DNA from: Deltaproteobacteria bacterium
Lineage (GTDB): Bacteria; Desulfobacterota; Binatia; Binatales; Binataceae
Assembly (NCBI GenBank): GCA_027317185.1
Contig: DAHVFB010000015.1
Span: 1 to 42,775, forward strand
Length of the DNA: 42,775 bases
Direction: 5' to 3'
The first letter of the stretch is position 1; each line of letters starts with the position of its first letter. The translations under genes were made by a program, and so were the position numbers. Below are positions 23,901 to 31,865 of this stretch, piece by piece. The notes beneath the pieces were generated by a model. It saw nothing but the letters and a program-made list of their open reading frames with translations. It searched no databases and was not told the origin of the DNA.

Positions 23901-24692
23901 TCACTCTCCTCGTTTGATACTGACGGTTCCGAGCCTGGTGAACTCCGCGGTAACCTGGGCGCCGGGCTTGATCGGGTAGGCGTCGGTCATGCCGCCGGTC
24001 ATGATTATCCAGCCCGCCTCAATCGCCTGACCGCGATCGGCCAGAAAATTAGCGGCCCATGCGATCGCTTCCGCCGGATGGCCCATCACCGCCTCGCCGG
24101 TGGCGGCCGCCACCTGCTGGCCGTCGATCTTGAGCACGCAGGCCTCTTTGACCAGATCGATCTGGCTGGCCGCAATTACGCTCTTGCCGAGCACGAACCG
24201 TCCCGAGGAGGCGTTATCCGCGACTACATCCTGGAGGGTGAACTTGAAGTTCTCGTAGCGGCTGTCGAGTATCTCGATACCGCAGCGCACGTCCCCGAGC
24301 GCATCGATCACGTCCGCCGCGGTCGCGCCGGGCCCCTGCAACCGCTTGCGCATGGTCACCACGATTTCGGGTTCCACGCGGGGGTTAGCCACCGCGCCGG
24401 AAGGAATCACGCCCTCGGAAATCTGCAGCTTATCGGTCAGCCACGCGGTGGAGGGCGATCCCACCTTCATCTGCACCTGCTTGGCCTTGGAGGTGAGACC
24501 CAGCTTGATTCCGATCAGCTTTTCGCCACGCGCGACACGCATCCGCAGCGCCTCGGCCTGCACCGCGTAGGCTTCGTCCACCGTCATTTCGGGCCAGCGC
24601 TTGGTTAGTTGATCGCAGGTCCGTTTGGCGTCCTCGGCGGCGAGCAGAAAGGCCGCCGCCGAGGCTATATCAATACCAGATGAATTGCTCAT
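23901..24692 (-). CDS. 4-oxalocrotonate decarboxylase (XylI/DmpH type)
   Basis: This 263-residue protein belongs to the fumarylacetoacetate hydrolase-like hydratase/decarboxylase family. The string LDSRYENFKFTLQDVVADNASSGRFVLG is nearly that of XylI, distinguishing the decarboxylase from the related hydratase XylJ/DmpE. GTGGMT-like ending WIIMTGGMTDAYPIKPG and the C-terminal RLGTVSI also fit. It converts 4-oxalocrotonate to 2-oxopent-4-enoate with CO2 release, using Mg2+ in a complex with the hydratase. No hydratase, aldolase or acylating aldehyde dehydrogenase gene is in the window. It overlaps closely with the tautomerase gene (2-base gap). Confidence 0.9.
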   Translation of the reverse strand: MSNSSGIDIASAAAFLLAAEDAKRTCDQLTKRWPEMTVDEAYAVQAEALRMRVARGEKLIGIKLGLTSKAKQVQMKVGSPSTAWLTDKLQISEGVIPSGAVANPRVEPEIVVTMRKRLQGPGATAADVIDALGDVRCGIEILDSRYENFKFTLQDVVADNASSGRFVLGKSVIAASQIDLVKEACVLKIDGQQVAAATGEAVMGHPAEAIAWAANFLADRGQAIEAGWIIMTGGMTDAYPIKPGAQVTAEFTRLGTVSIKRGE

Positions 24693-24729
24693 AATTCCGA
24701 TGCCGACCTATCCTTGACGCAACCTGCCC

Positions 24730-25686
24730 TTACGAGGCCGCGGTATACTCATCGCGGAAGGCTTCGTTGATGACACCTGTGGGATAGAAAATCGCCCGCC
24801 CGATATTCTCCTCGCTCCACTCCGTGATCGGCATGTCGCGGTTGGCGAAATAGCCCATGCCGGCGAAGGTCTCATTGCGATTTCCCGAGGGATCGAAGAA
24901 ATAAACCGTCCGTCCACGGGTAATCCCATGCCGGGTCGGTCCCTGATCGATTCGCGTGCGATTCTTGGCCATGATATCGCTCGCGCGCCCCACTTCCTCC
25001 CAGCTTTCGAGAAAGTACGCCATATGATGGAAGCCGTTGCGATTACCGCCGACGAAAGCCAGATCGTGCGGCTTGCTCGAACAGGATAGGAAGGACAGGC
25101 CCAACGCCTTCTTCTCCGGTCCGCCGACCAGACGCTCGGTCATGTAGAAGTCGAGGCATTTCATGGCGAAGTCGGTGCACTCGGCCACCTTGTTGATTTT
25201 GCGAACCGGATCGACTTCGCACATCAGCAGGCAGTGATCCAGATGCATCACGCCACAGCCGTGAACATCGTCGGGCCACGGATCGGGATCGTTCGAGCCG
25301 GTGTTCTTGCCGACAAATTCCTTTTCGCTGTACAGCACCATTTTGGTGGTGTTGGGTAGCGTGAAACGGATAGCGCGCCCGACGAAGGGAATTTCGCCGG
25401 CCTTCAGCGGCTCGACCGGCAGCCCATAAGCGGTAATCCGCTTGCTGAAGGCGTCAAGATCGGAATCCTTTTCGACCTTGTACGCAATATGGTTTGCGCC
25501 TGGCTCCTTGGCCGGCGTGATCATCAGGCTGTACTTGTCCCATTCGTCCCAGCACTTGTAATAAGTGGTGCCGTCGGCGTCGCGATGGGTCTCGTACAGA
25601 CCGACCATCTTCTCGTAGTGTTTGCGGGATTTTTCCATGTCGCCCGTAACCCGCAGGGAAATATGACCGATTCGCATCACCCCCAT
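24730..25686 (-). CDS. Catechol 2,3-dioxygenase (XylE/DmpB type)
   Basis: This 318-residue type I extradiol dioxygenase has Fe(II) ligands His151 (HLDHCLL), His221 (FHHMAYF) and Glu272 (GNRNETF), corresponding to His153, His214 and Glu265 of XylE. Long stretches such as GPTRHGITRGRTVYFFDPSG are closely like XylE. There is a longer loop after His151 (VDPVRKINKVAECTDFAMKC). It cleaves catechol to 2-hydroxymuconic semialdehyde. AAGGAGAG lies 6 bases before the ATG at 25686; the frame opens further upstream but the site fixes this start. It is the first gene of the meta-cleavage operon. Confidence 0.95.
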   Translation of the reverse strand: MGVMRIGHISLRVTGDMEKSRKHYEKMVGLYETHRDADGTTYYKCWDEWDKYSLMITPAKEPGANHIAYKVEKDSDLDAFSKRITAYGLPVEPLKAGEIPFVGRAIRFTLPNTTKMVLYSEKEFVGKNTGSNDPDPWPDDVHGCGVMHLDHCLLMCEVDPVRKINKVAECTDFAMKCLDFYMTERLVGGPEKKALGLSFLSCSSKPHDLAFVGGNRNGFHHMAYFLESWEEVGRASDIMAKNRTRIDQGPTRHGITRGRTVYFFDPSGNRNETFAGMGYFANRDMPITEWSEENIGRAIFYPTGVINEAFRDEYTAAS

Positions 25687-25771
25687 ACTCTTCTCTCCTT
25701 CCAATGATTTCTCATCGATACCGATTTTGTGGGATCGCCGTGTCGTACGGGCGGTGATTACTCTCGCACTT

Positions 25772-25785
25772 GCGAAAAAATTCGC
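25772..25785. promoter_or_regulatory. Inverted repeat upstream of the catechol dioxygenase operon
   Basis: GCGAA at 25772-25776 and its complement TTCGC at 25781-25785 are separated by four A residues, in the 240 bases between the catechol 2,3-dioxygenase start and the outer-membrane protein gene. It could be an operator of a regulator of the meta pathway; no regulator gene is nearby. Confidence 0.25.
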
Positions 25786-25928
25786 CCGAATAGTCCGTTA
25801 CTCATACTTCTACTTAACCCCGCAAGCGGTCAAGACCATTGCTATGGGAACGCCGCCGCCATTTCCTCCGAACACAGAAAAACTGCCGCGCATAAGACGC
25901 CGGGGATCGTCCGGAGCCGTGAAAAAGC

Positions 25929-26873
25929 TCACAGCGGGGTCCAGCCGAACTCCGGAATCATCTGATCGAGCGTCAGGCTGAGCATCGCATAGGCTGCGGC
26001 ATGCATCGCCTGGGTATCCACCTGATTGAGCGAAAAGCCGGTTGCGACACTGACCTGGACCGGGCCATTTACGTAGGCCACGCCGGGCAAAATTCGCAAA
26101 TCGGGCTGCGTCGCGCCGCGGCCGCCCTTTATATATTGATCATAGGTGAATTCGGCGAATGGACTCAGATCGCGAATCGGCGCGGGGAGGCCAATATCGC
26201 GTACGTAATCGCTCAGGTAGGAAAGCTGATATGAGATTACCGCGTCCGATATCACCTGATTTGATTGCGTGCCGCCGGTTCTCATCAGGTCTTCCATATC
26301 GCCCTGAATCGCGAACGGTTTCAGGTAGCGAAGGACCGCGGAATCGGGAATATCGCCCATCCCCTTGGAAAACATAAAGATGGGCCCGCCGAACGTATGC
26401 GTGCTGGCGCCGGCGGACGGATTTCCCGCGCCGAAGAACATATCCGTGCCCATCGCCAGCCGTACTTCATGCGCCGCCGACTCGAAAAACGCATATTTTG
26501 TCAGCACTTCCAAATCCTGGAACCCGCTCAACAACTGAGACGTGATCCGGCGTTGGCGATGGCGTCCGATACGCGTGACGGTCGCCAGCGAACACGCCCG
26601 ATGGGCCTGGCACGATGGATCATTCCATCCGCTGCCGAGTTCGATACTGAAATTGCGGCTGAGTTGCTTTTCGAACGATCCGGAAACTGAAAGCAAGCTG
26701 CCGTGGGCCAGCTTGACCCATTGCGGAATCATATCCAGTTCATTGCTGGGATTGGCGTCTTCGGCGACCAGCGGCTCGATAAAATTGCGGCGGCCAACCT
26801 GCGCCTGCGCCGCTTCCGGCATGATCGCAAGCGCCAGGCATAAGCAGATTGCCGTTGCCGCGATCAGCCGCAT
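25929..26873 (-). CDS. Hypothetical exported protein, probable outer-membrane beta-barrel
   Basis: This 314-residue protein has a signal peptide (residues 1-25, ending AQA) and alternating hydrophobic strands suggesting a beta-barrel, for example GSLLSVSGSFEKQLSRNFSIELGSG, LSPFAEFTYDQYIKG and VQVSVATGFSLNQVD. No family was recognised. It follows the SAM methyltransferase gene by 66 bases and probably shares its transcript. Proteins of this general shape occur beside other envelope genes in this window, but no specific partner can be named. There is no ribosome site of note. Confidence 0.7.
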   Translation of the reverse strand: MRLIAATAICLCLALAIMPEAAQAQVGRRNFIEPLVAEDANPSNELDMIPQWVKLAHGSLLSVSGSFEKQLSRNFSIELGSGWNDPSCQAHRACSLATVTRIGRHRQRRITSQLLSGFQDLEVLTKYAFFESAAHEVRLAMGTDMFFGAGNPSAGASTHTFGGPIFMFSKGMGDIPDSAVLRYLKPFAIQGDMEDLMRTGGTQSNQVISDAVISYQLSYLSDYVRDIGLPAPIRDLSPFAEFTYDQYIKGGRGATQPDLRILPGVAYVNGPVQVSVATGFSLNQVDTQAMHAAAYAMLSLTLDQMIPEFGWTPL

Positions 26874-26939
26874 CGCGTGCCCGGCGGCGCATCGCCGCGG
26901 CGGATCGTGATCACCGCGCAGACGCCATCGTCGCCGGCC

Positions 26940-27761
26940 TCACCTGCCGCATCGGCGAGCGCGGCCGTGATGCCGATTCGGCGGGCGTGATGCCGATTCG
27001 GCGGGATCGATCCGGCGCGCCGTCACGATCATGCGCTTGCCGAACAACATCGCGGGCGAATGCATATGCTCGATGATCTGATCGGTAACCGTGGCGGGCG
27101 CCACCGGATATCCCTTCCGGCGGCCGTTGCGGGCTGCGGTCCGCACCGAGTAGCGCGAAGCCGCCCACAGCAGCGGTGCGCACGGACTCATCGCGATTGA
27201 AGTCGGGCTATAGCTATCGGTATGTACCGCGAGATCGTCGAATCCGGCCAGCCGTAACAGGTAGCGCAGGCGGAAATAATCGATCATGAAAACGTGTCCG
27301 TGGTACAGATGCACCCCGCGGCTGGTGCGCAGGGTCTGAACTTCGTTGACCAGCCCGCGCTTGAGATTGCGCTGGCCGGTCAGCAGGTAACTCAGCCGCG
27401 CCGACAGATGCATCAGATTGGGCGTGGTGATCACCGCCATGCCGCCGGGACGCAGCACGCGCGCGCATTCGCGCACGAAGCCAACCTGATTCTCCAGGTG
27501 CTCGATACCTTCGCGCGACAATATGTAATCGAAGCTGGCGTCCGCGAAAGGCAGGGTCTGGTTGGCGTCGGCCTGCACCCACGCCAGCGGCGCGATCCGG
27601 TTCGCCGGTGGCATCAGATCGGCCGAGACCACGGTATAACCGAGCTCGCGCAGAGCTTGCGAGTAACCGCCCGCGCCGGACGGAATATCGAGCAGAGATC
27701 CCGGACGCATCGCGGCGAACAGTTTTCGTTTTCTAAATCCCGATCTGACCACAACATCCAT
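26940..27761 (-). CDS. Class I SAM-dependent methyltransferase
   Basis: This 273-residue protein begins the Rossmann-like fold with the SAM-binding motif LLDIPSGAGGYSQALRELGY (about residues 23-42). VVSADLMPP carries the acidic ribose-binding region, and FDYILSREGIEHLENQ is motif IV, with a conserved post-motif GGMAVITTPN. The substrate is unknown; the pattern is common to methyltransferases acting on envelope lipids and glycans. The start codon at 27761 is only three bases after the U tract of a terminator, with no ribosome site, so translation may be leaderless. The C-terminal about 16 residues are altered by a 20-base duplication. Confidence 0.83.
   Translation of the reverse strand: MDVVVRSGFRKRKLFAAMRPGSLLDIPSGAGGYSQALRELGYTVVSADLMPPANRIAPLAWVQADANQTLPFADASFDYILSREGIEHLENQVGFVRECARVLRPGGMAVITTPNLMHLSARLSYLLTGQRNLKRGLVNEVQTLRTSRGVHLYHGHVFMIDYFRLRYLLRLAGFDDLAVHTDSYSPTSIAMSPCAPLLWAASRYSVRTAARNGRRKGYPVAPATVTDQIIEHMHSPAMLFGKRMIVTARRIDPAESASRPPNRHHGRARRCGR
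26966..27005. repeat. Perfect 20-bp tandem duplication at the methyltransferase 3' end
   Basis: Bases 26966-26985 and 26986-27005 are identical 20-base units. The length is not a multiple of three, so the frame of the methyltransferase C-terminus changes: without one copy the protein would run to a different stop at about 26911. It looks like a recent replication slip or an assembly artefact. Confidence 0.9.
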
Positions 27762-27764
27762 AAT

Positions 27765-27797
27765 AAAAAAGAGCCGCAGCCTTCAATGCCGCGGCTC
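27765..27797 (-). terminator. Intrinsic terminator after the acyl-CoA dehydrogenase gene
   Basis: On the minus strand the stem GAGCCGCGGC/GCTGCGGCTC (one G-U pair) has a seven-base loop and is followed by six T residues. It lies about 25 bases past the acyl-CoA dehydrogenase stop and ends 3 bases before the methyltransferase start codon. Confidence 0.85.
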
Positions 27798-27822
27798 CAA
27801 TCCGATTATCCGCCAAACCGGT

Positions 27823-28959
27823 TCAGTCGAGCACCAGCTTCGCCACCGTCTCGCGATGGACCGGCGCATTGCCGAAATTCGACTCATCCGCGATCGCGCG
27901 GCGATGGTACAAATGCATGTCGTGCTCCCAGGTGAAGCCGATTCCGCCATGCACCTGGATCGCCTCGCTGGTGACGTTCTTGGCCATGTCGGAGGCGTAG
28001 GCCTTGGCCATCGCGGTGGCCGAGGCGGCTTCCGGCGCGCGCTGATCCACGGTCCAGGCGGCATAATACGCCAGCGAGCGGGAATTCTCGACCGCTACCA
28101 TCATATCGACGCACTTGTGCTTGATAGCCTGGAAAGCGCCGATCGGCTTGCCGAACTGGACCCGGGTTTTGGCATATTCGACCGAGAGATCGAGCGCCTT
28201 TTGCGCGGTGCCGGCCATCTCGACCGACAGCGCGGTGGCGCCAATTTCAAGCAGGCGCGTCAGCAGTGGGCCGCCTTCGTTCTCCGCGCCGAGGATATTG
28301 GCGGCCGGCACTTCGACACCGTCGAACTTCACGTGGCATAGCCGCCGCGTCATATCGACGGTCTTGAGCGGCGTGATTGTAACACCCGGGTCTCGCGCAC
28401 CGACACAAAAAATGGTGATACCGCGATCGCCGCCGCCGGATCCGGTTCGCGTCGCGACTGCGATTCCATCGGCCACGTGAGCATCGGGAACGAACATCTT
28501 TTCGCCGGAAAGTATCCAGTTCGATCCTTTTTTCGCCGCCTTCATCTCGACGCCCGCCGGATCGAACCGTCCGGACATCTCGGCCACCGCCAGCGTGCCG
28601 ATAAATTCGCCCGCCGCCATCTTCGGCAGAAATTCTTTTTTCATCGCCTCGGAGCCGCCTTCAACCATCGCCGAGGCGCCGAGAATCGAGGCGGTGAAGA
28701 ATGGTCCCGGCAGTAATGCTTTACCGGCTTCCTCGAGGACCACCGTCATATCGAGGAAGGTTCCGCCCTGTCCGCCGTAGTTTTCGGGGATCAGCAGGCC
28801 CGGCCATCCGAGTTCCGACAACTTCTTCCAGAAGACCGGATCATGCGCGCTGTCATCGGCCATCATCCGGCGCACGAAGGTGGTGGGACAATTGTCCGCG
28901 AGAAAGCGCCGCGCCGCATCGCGCAGCATCTCTTGTTCTTCGGAAAAGCCGAAATCCAA
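27823..28959 (-). CDS. Acyl-CoA dehydrogenase
   Basis: This 378-residue flavoprotein oxidises an acyl-CoA to a 2-enoyl-CoA and passes electrons to ETF. Signs are FGFSEEQEMLRDAARRFLADN at the N-terminus, the AVAEMSGRFDPAG and GEKMFVPDA middle segments, and the C-terminal signature AIQVHGGIGFTWEHDMHLYHRRA. The start is TTG at 28959, with GGAGGG seven bases upstream; the frame could be opened from a GTG near 29019 but without a site. It stands alone between the FIST gene and a terminator. Chain-length preference cannot be read from the sequence. Confidence 0.93.
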   Translation of the reverse strand: MDFGFSEEQEMLRDAARRFLADNCPTTFVRRMMADDSAHDPVFWKKLSELGWPGLLIPENYGGQGGTFLDMTVVLEEAGKALLPGPFFTASILGASAMVEGGSEAMKKEFLPKMAAGEFIGTLAVAEMSGRFDPAGVEMKAAKKGSNWILSGEKMFVPDAHVADGIAVATRTGSGGGDRGITIFCVGARDPGVTITPLKTVDMTRRLCHVKFDGVEVPAANILGAENEGGPLLTRLLEIGATALSVEMAGTAQKALDLSVEYAKTRVQFGKPIGAFQAIKHKCVDMMVAVENSRSLAYYAAWTVDQRAPEAASATAMAKAYASDMAKNVTSEAIQVHGGIGFTWEHDMHLYHRRAIADESNFGNAPVHRETVAKLVLD

Positions 28960-29080
28960 TTTAATTCCCTCCGTAGCTGCGGCCACCGGCGTAGGCCGGT
29001 CAGAAAGCCTTGGTAGCACTAATGGTTTTCAACACGCAAGTTTCGTGGAACTTGGGCGCAGCCGGTGGCGCAGCGCGAGG

Positions 29081-30274
29081 CTAATTCAGCATCCGGTGGC
29101 GCTCGGAGAGCATCGCGAGGACACCTGAATATTGCAGCATCCCGGGCAACGGCCCGGCCGGTCCAATTTCGAAGCCGGTAAAGAAACCGATCACCGGTAC
29201 CGGACCAAAATGCCGTCGGATGTAAGCCGAATCGTGTCCCGGAAGCTGATACAGCCCGCTGCCGCGCGAAACGCAATCGAAGTAGAACCCGAAGCTTGGC
29301 GGGATCGCTGAACGCCCGCTCATTTCATCGAGCGTGAGCTTCAGGTCATTGCGGGCGCGTTCAGCATCGCGCAGCGCGAAGCCCACCAGATCGCCAACTT
29401 GCGGCCGATGGCTCACCGCGAGCATGCCATGCTCCGGGCTCGCGCCGATCACGTTGCGCAGGAAATAGTTGCCGCGCTCCAGCCGCTCCGCGTTGGCATC
29501 GTGCGGCACCGCGAGAAACACGAAGGCCATCGCCCGGCGCATATCTTCCGCCAGCGGTCCCACGGTTTCGGCGAACACCTTGAACGCGGGACGGCCATCG
29601 AGTCCGGCGAGCACATTGTCGCGCACCGCGGTCACACGATGACCCCGGCCGAGCGGAACGCAGGCGATCGAAGCGCCGAGATTCAGATCGAAATCGCCGC
29701 TGAGGATCATCCCCGCGACTGCGTTCGAGCTAACCGTATCGCCACAAAAAACGAAGGTCTCGCCGACTGTGCCGTCTTCGGTAGCGCCCCCGCCCACTAC
29801 CGTGACCTCGGGCGACAACTGACGATTGAGCGCGGCGAGCAGCGCTCCCGGCTCGAGATTATAAGTGTCGGCGAACAGGCACAGCAGCTTGCTGGAGCCG
29901 CTCGATCGATTTACCGCAGCGGCGATTTCGTTTGCGGTTTCAGTTGCCCGCCCGCGCGTGGAGGGGACAAACAACCGCCTCGCCGTAATATCTCCGCCGC
30001 CGATCACCAGCACCGCCACGGCGGGTCCGGACTCGATCTCATGCTCCGCCGCAATCACTCCGATCGCGCTGCATCCCACCACCTCATCGGTGCCGGCGGT
30101 CTCCCTCACGATCCGCATGATCGGATGGAAGGCCGCACCATGCGCAGTAGTGGCGAAACAGATCGCCGCCTCGGCCCTGGTTAGGCCTGCGGCCCTAAGC
30201 GCGGCCGCAGTCGCCTCGCCGGCCGCATTATGGGGATTGTTCGCGGTTGAATGTCCGACGCCCGCGCGGATCAT
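29081..30274 (-). CDS. FIST domain sensory protein
   Basis: This 397-residue protein is built of FIST_N (about residues 25-235) and FIST_C (about 240-380) domains. FIST_N shows IESGPAVAVLVIGGG and VVGGGATEDG, and FIST_C shows FDCVSRGSGLYQLPG and VIGFFTGFEIGPAGPLPG. The family is proposed to sense small ligands, perhaps amino acids, and is often fused to histidine kinases or sits beside signalling genes. Here it is a free-standing protein with no transmembrane or kinase region, between acyl-CoA dehydrogenase and an M20 peptidase. GAGG lies 8 bases before the ATG. The ligand and output are unknown. Confidence 0.9.
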   Translation of the reverse strand: MIRAGVGHSTANNPHNAAGEATAAALRAAGLTRAEAAICFATTAHGAAFHPIMRIVRETAGTDEVVGCSAIGVIAAEHEIESGPAVAVLVIGGGDITARRLFVPSTRGRATETANEIAAAVNRSSGSSKLLCLFADTYNLEPGALLAALNRQLSPEVTVVGGGATEDGTVGETFVFCGDTVSSNAVAGMILSGDFDLNLGASIACVPLGRGHRVTAVRDNVLAGLDGRPAFKVFAETVGPLAEDMRRAMAFVFLAVPHDANAERLERGNYFLRNVIGASPEHGMLAVSHRPQVGDLVGFALRDAERARNDLKLTLDEMSGRSAIPPSFGFYFDCVSRGSGLYQLPGHDSAYIRRHFGPVPVIGFFTGFEIGPAGPLPGMLQYSGVLAMLSERHRMLN

Positions 30275-30322
30275 TGTTAGACCTCTTCACCAGCACTCTG
30301 GTTCATAAGCCGTTTCGCGAAG

Positions 30323-31780
30323 CTAGCTTCCTTCCCGTCCACCCAGAATCTCCAGCAGATCGACCATCCGTTCAATCCCTCCCTGAAGATTCTTGACCGC
30401 AATGCGCTCATTGACCCCATGCACCTCGTGCATCTCGGCCGGAGCGATCTCAAGCGGGATGAAGCCGTAGGCCACGATGCCTTTCTGGCGAAAGTAATGG
30501 CTATCGGTAAAACCATCGAGCAGCCGCGGCACCGCCGGCGCCTGATCGAAACGGTGGCCAACCATCCGGATTGCATTCATCAAAAGCGATTTCTGCGGCG
30601 ATGAAACCGGTGGAAAATTCAGCAGCACATCGCTCTTGATGGACTTGTCGTTGATCACCTTGCGAATCGAGGCCAGGAACTCCTTGCTGTCGCTGCCGGG
30701 CAACAGGCGGCAATCGACTTCGGCATACGCGGTGGCCGGGATGGTATTGGTCTTGTCGCTGGCGCCCAGCACGGTGGGTGTGATGGTGTCGCGTACCTGT
30801 GCATTCTGGGACGGCGACTCGACGAAGTTTCGTGCGAAGGCCGGATCATCGCGCAGGGCTTTGGCGAGGTCGTTGAATTGAGCCGGCGCGTCGCCCAGCG
30901 TGGCAAGCTCGTGGAAGTAATCGCGCACCGGATTTATCACCCGTATCTGGGTGCGATAGGTATCGAGGCGATCGAGCGCCGCAATCAGCCGCGTGACCGA
31001 AGTCCTGGCGGGCGGCACCGCCGCGTGACCGGGCGCACCGCTGGCCGTCAGCCGGATCCAGAGCGGGGTTTTTTCGGTGACGGAAACCGTGTACAGCTTG
31101 CGCCCTTTCTCGATCTGAATGCCGCCGCCCTCGTTCAACAGGTAGCCCGCGTCCGAATACAGTTCCGGCTTGTGATCGATCACCCAGCCCGCTCCCGCCG
31201 CGCCACCGACCTCTTCACCGGCGGTGGCCAGAAACAACACGTCGCGATTGAGCAACACCCCCATCCGCTTGATCGCCAGCATCGCCATCAACTCGACCAC
31301 GGCCGGACCTTTATCGTCGAGCGCACCGCGTCCCCAGATCTCGCCATTTTTGAGGGTCCCTGAAAACGGCGGCACCTGCCATTCCCTGGGATTGGCCGGC
31401 ACTACATCCATATGGCTGAGCAGAATGATCGACTTGGTATGGTGGCCGATCCCGTGCAGACGGGCGGCGAGGATCGCACGTCCGGGCGACGACTCCCAGA
31501 TGGTCGCCGGAATGCCTTCCGCCAGAAATTTCTCGCGCAGCATTTTGGCGGCTGGTAGTTCATTGCCCGGCGGATCGGTGGTGTTGATCCGAATGTAATT
31601 GGCCAGCAGCCCACTGGCCTCCTGCGTGAGCTTATCCCAATCGATCGGCACTTTCGGCGGCGTCGGCTTGAGCGTATGACGGCGGATCGGCCTGGCCAGT
31701 GCCGGCGGCGTGACGGCGCCAGGCAGCATCAGGGCCATCAGCATGACGATCGCGACCGGCAGGCTGATTGCCCATCGCAT
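30323..31780 (-). CDS. M20-family metallopeptidase with N-terminal signal/anchor
   Basis: This 485-residue zinc hydrolase of the M20/M25/M40 group acts on N-acyl amino acids or peptides. Metal-binding residues are His123 and Asp125 (SHMDVV), Asp155 (GALDDKG) and Glu189/190 (AGEEVGG). Residues 2-30 are strongly hydrophobic (ISLPVAIVMLMALMLPG) and form an export signal or anchor, so it acts in the periplasm. The MRWAIS start at 31780 gives the clean signal; an in-frame GTG at 31819 extends it by 13 residues, and neither has a clear ribosome site. It is followed by the FIST gene 48 bases later. Confidence 0.88.
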   Translation of the reverse strand: MRWAISLPVAIVMLMALMLPGAVTPPALARPIRRHTLKPTPPKVPIDWDKLTQEASGLLANYIRINTTDPPGNELPAAKMLREKFLAEGIPATIWESSPGRAILAARLHGIGHHTKSIILLSHMDVVPANPREWQVPPFSGTLKNGEIWGRGALDDKGPAVVELMAMLAIKRMGVLLNRDVLFLATAGEEVGGAAGAGWVIDHKPELYSDAGYLLNEGGGIQIEKGRKLYTVSVTEKTPLWIRLTASGAPGHAAVPPARTSVTRLIAALDRLDTYRTQIRVINPVRDYFHELATLGDAPAQFNDLAKALRDDPAFARNFVESPSQNAQVRDTITPTVLGASDKTNTIPATAYAEVDCRLLPGSDSKEFLASIRKVINDKSIKSDVLLNFPPVSSPQKSLLMNAIRMVGHRFDQAPAVPRLLDGFTDSHYFRQKGIVAYGFIPLEIAPAEMHEVHGVNERIAVKNLQGGIERMVDLLEILGGREGS

Positions 31781-31865
31781 TCGCCGCGTCTGAAACCAAC
31801 AAATTTGTTTTGAGTTCACTGGGATTGTTCGGAAGCTTTGTACCGCATGCTAGATCTCATCCGCA

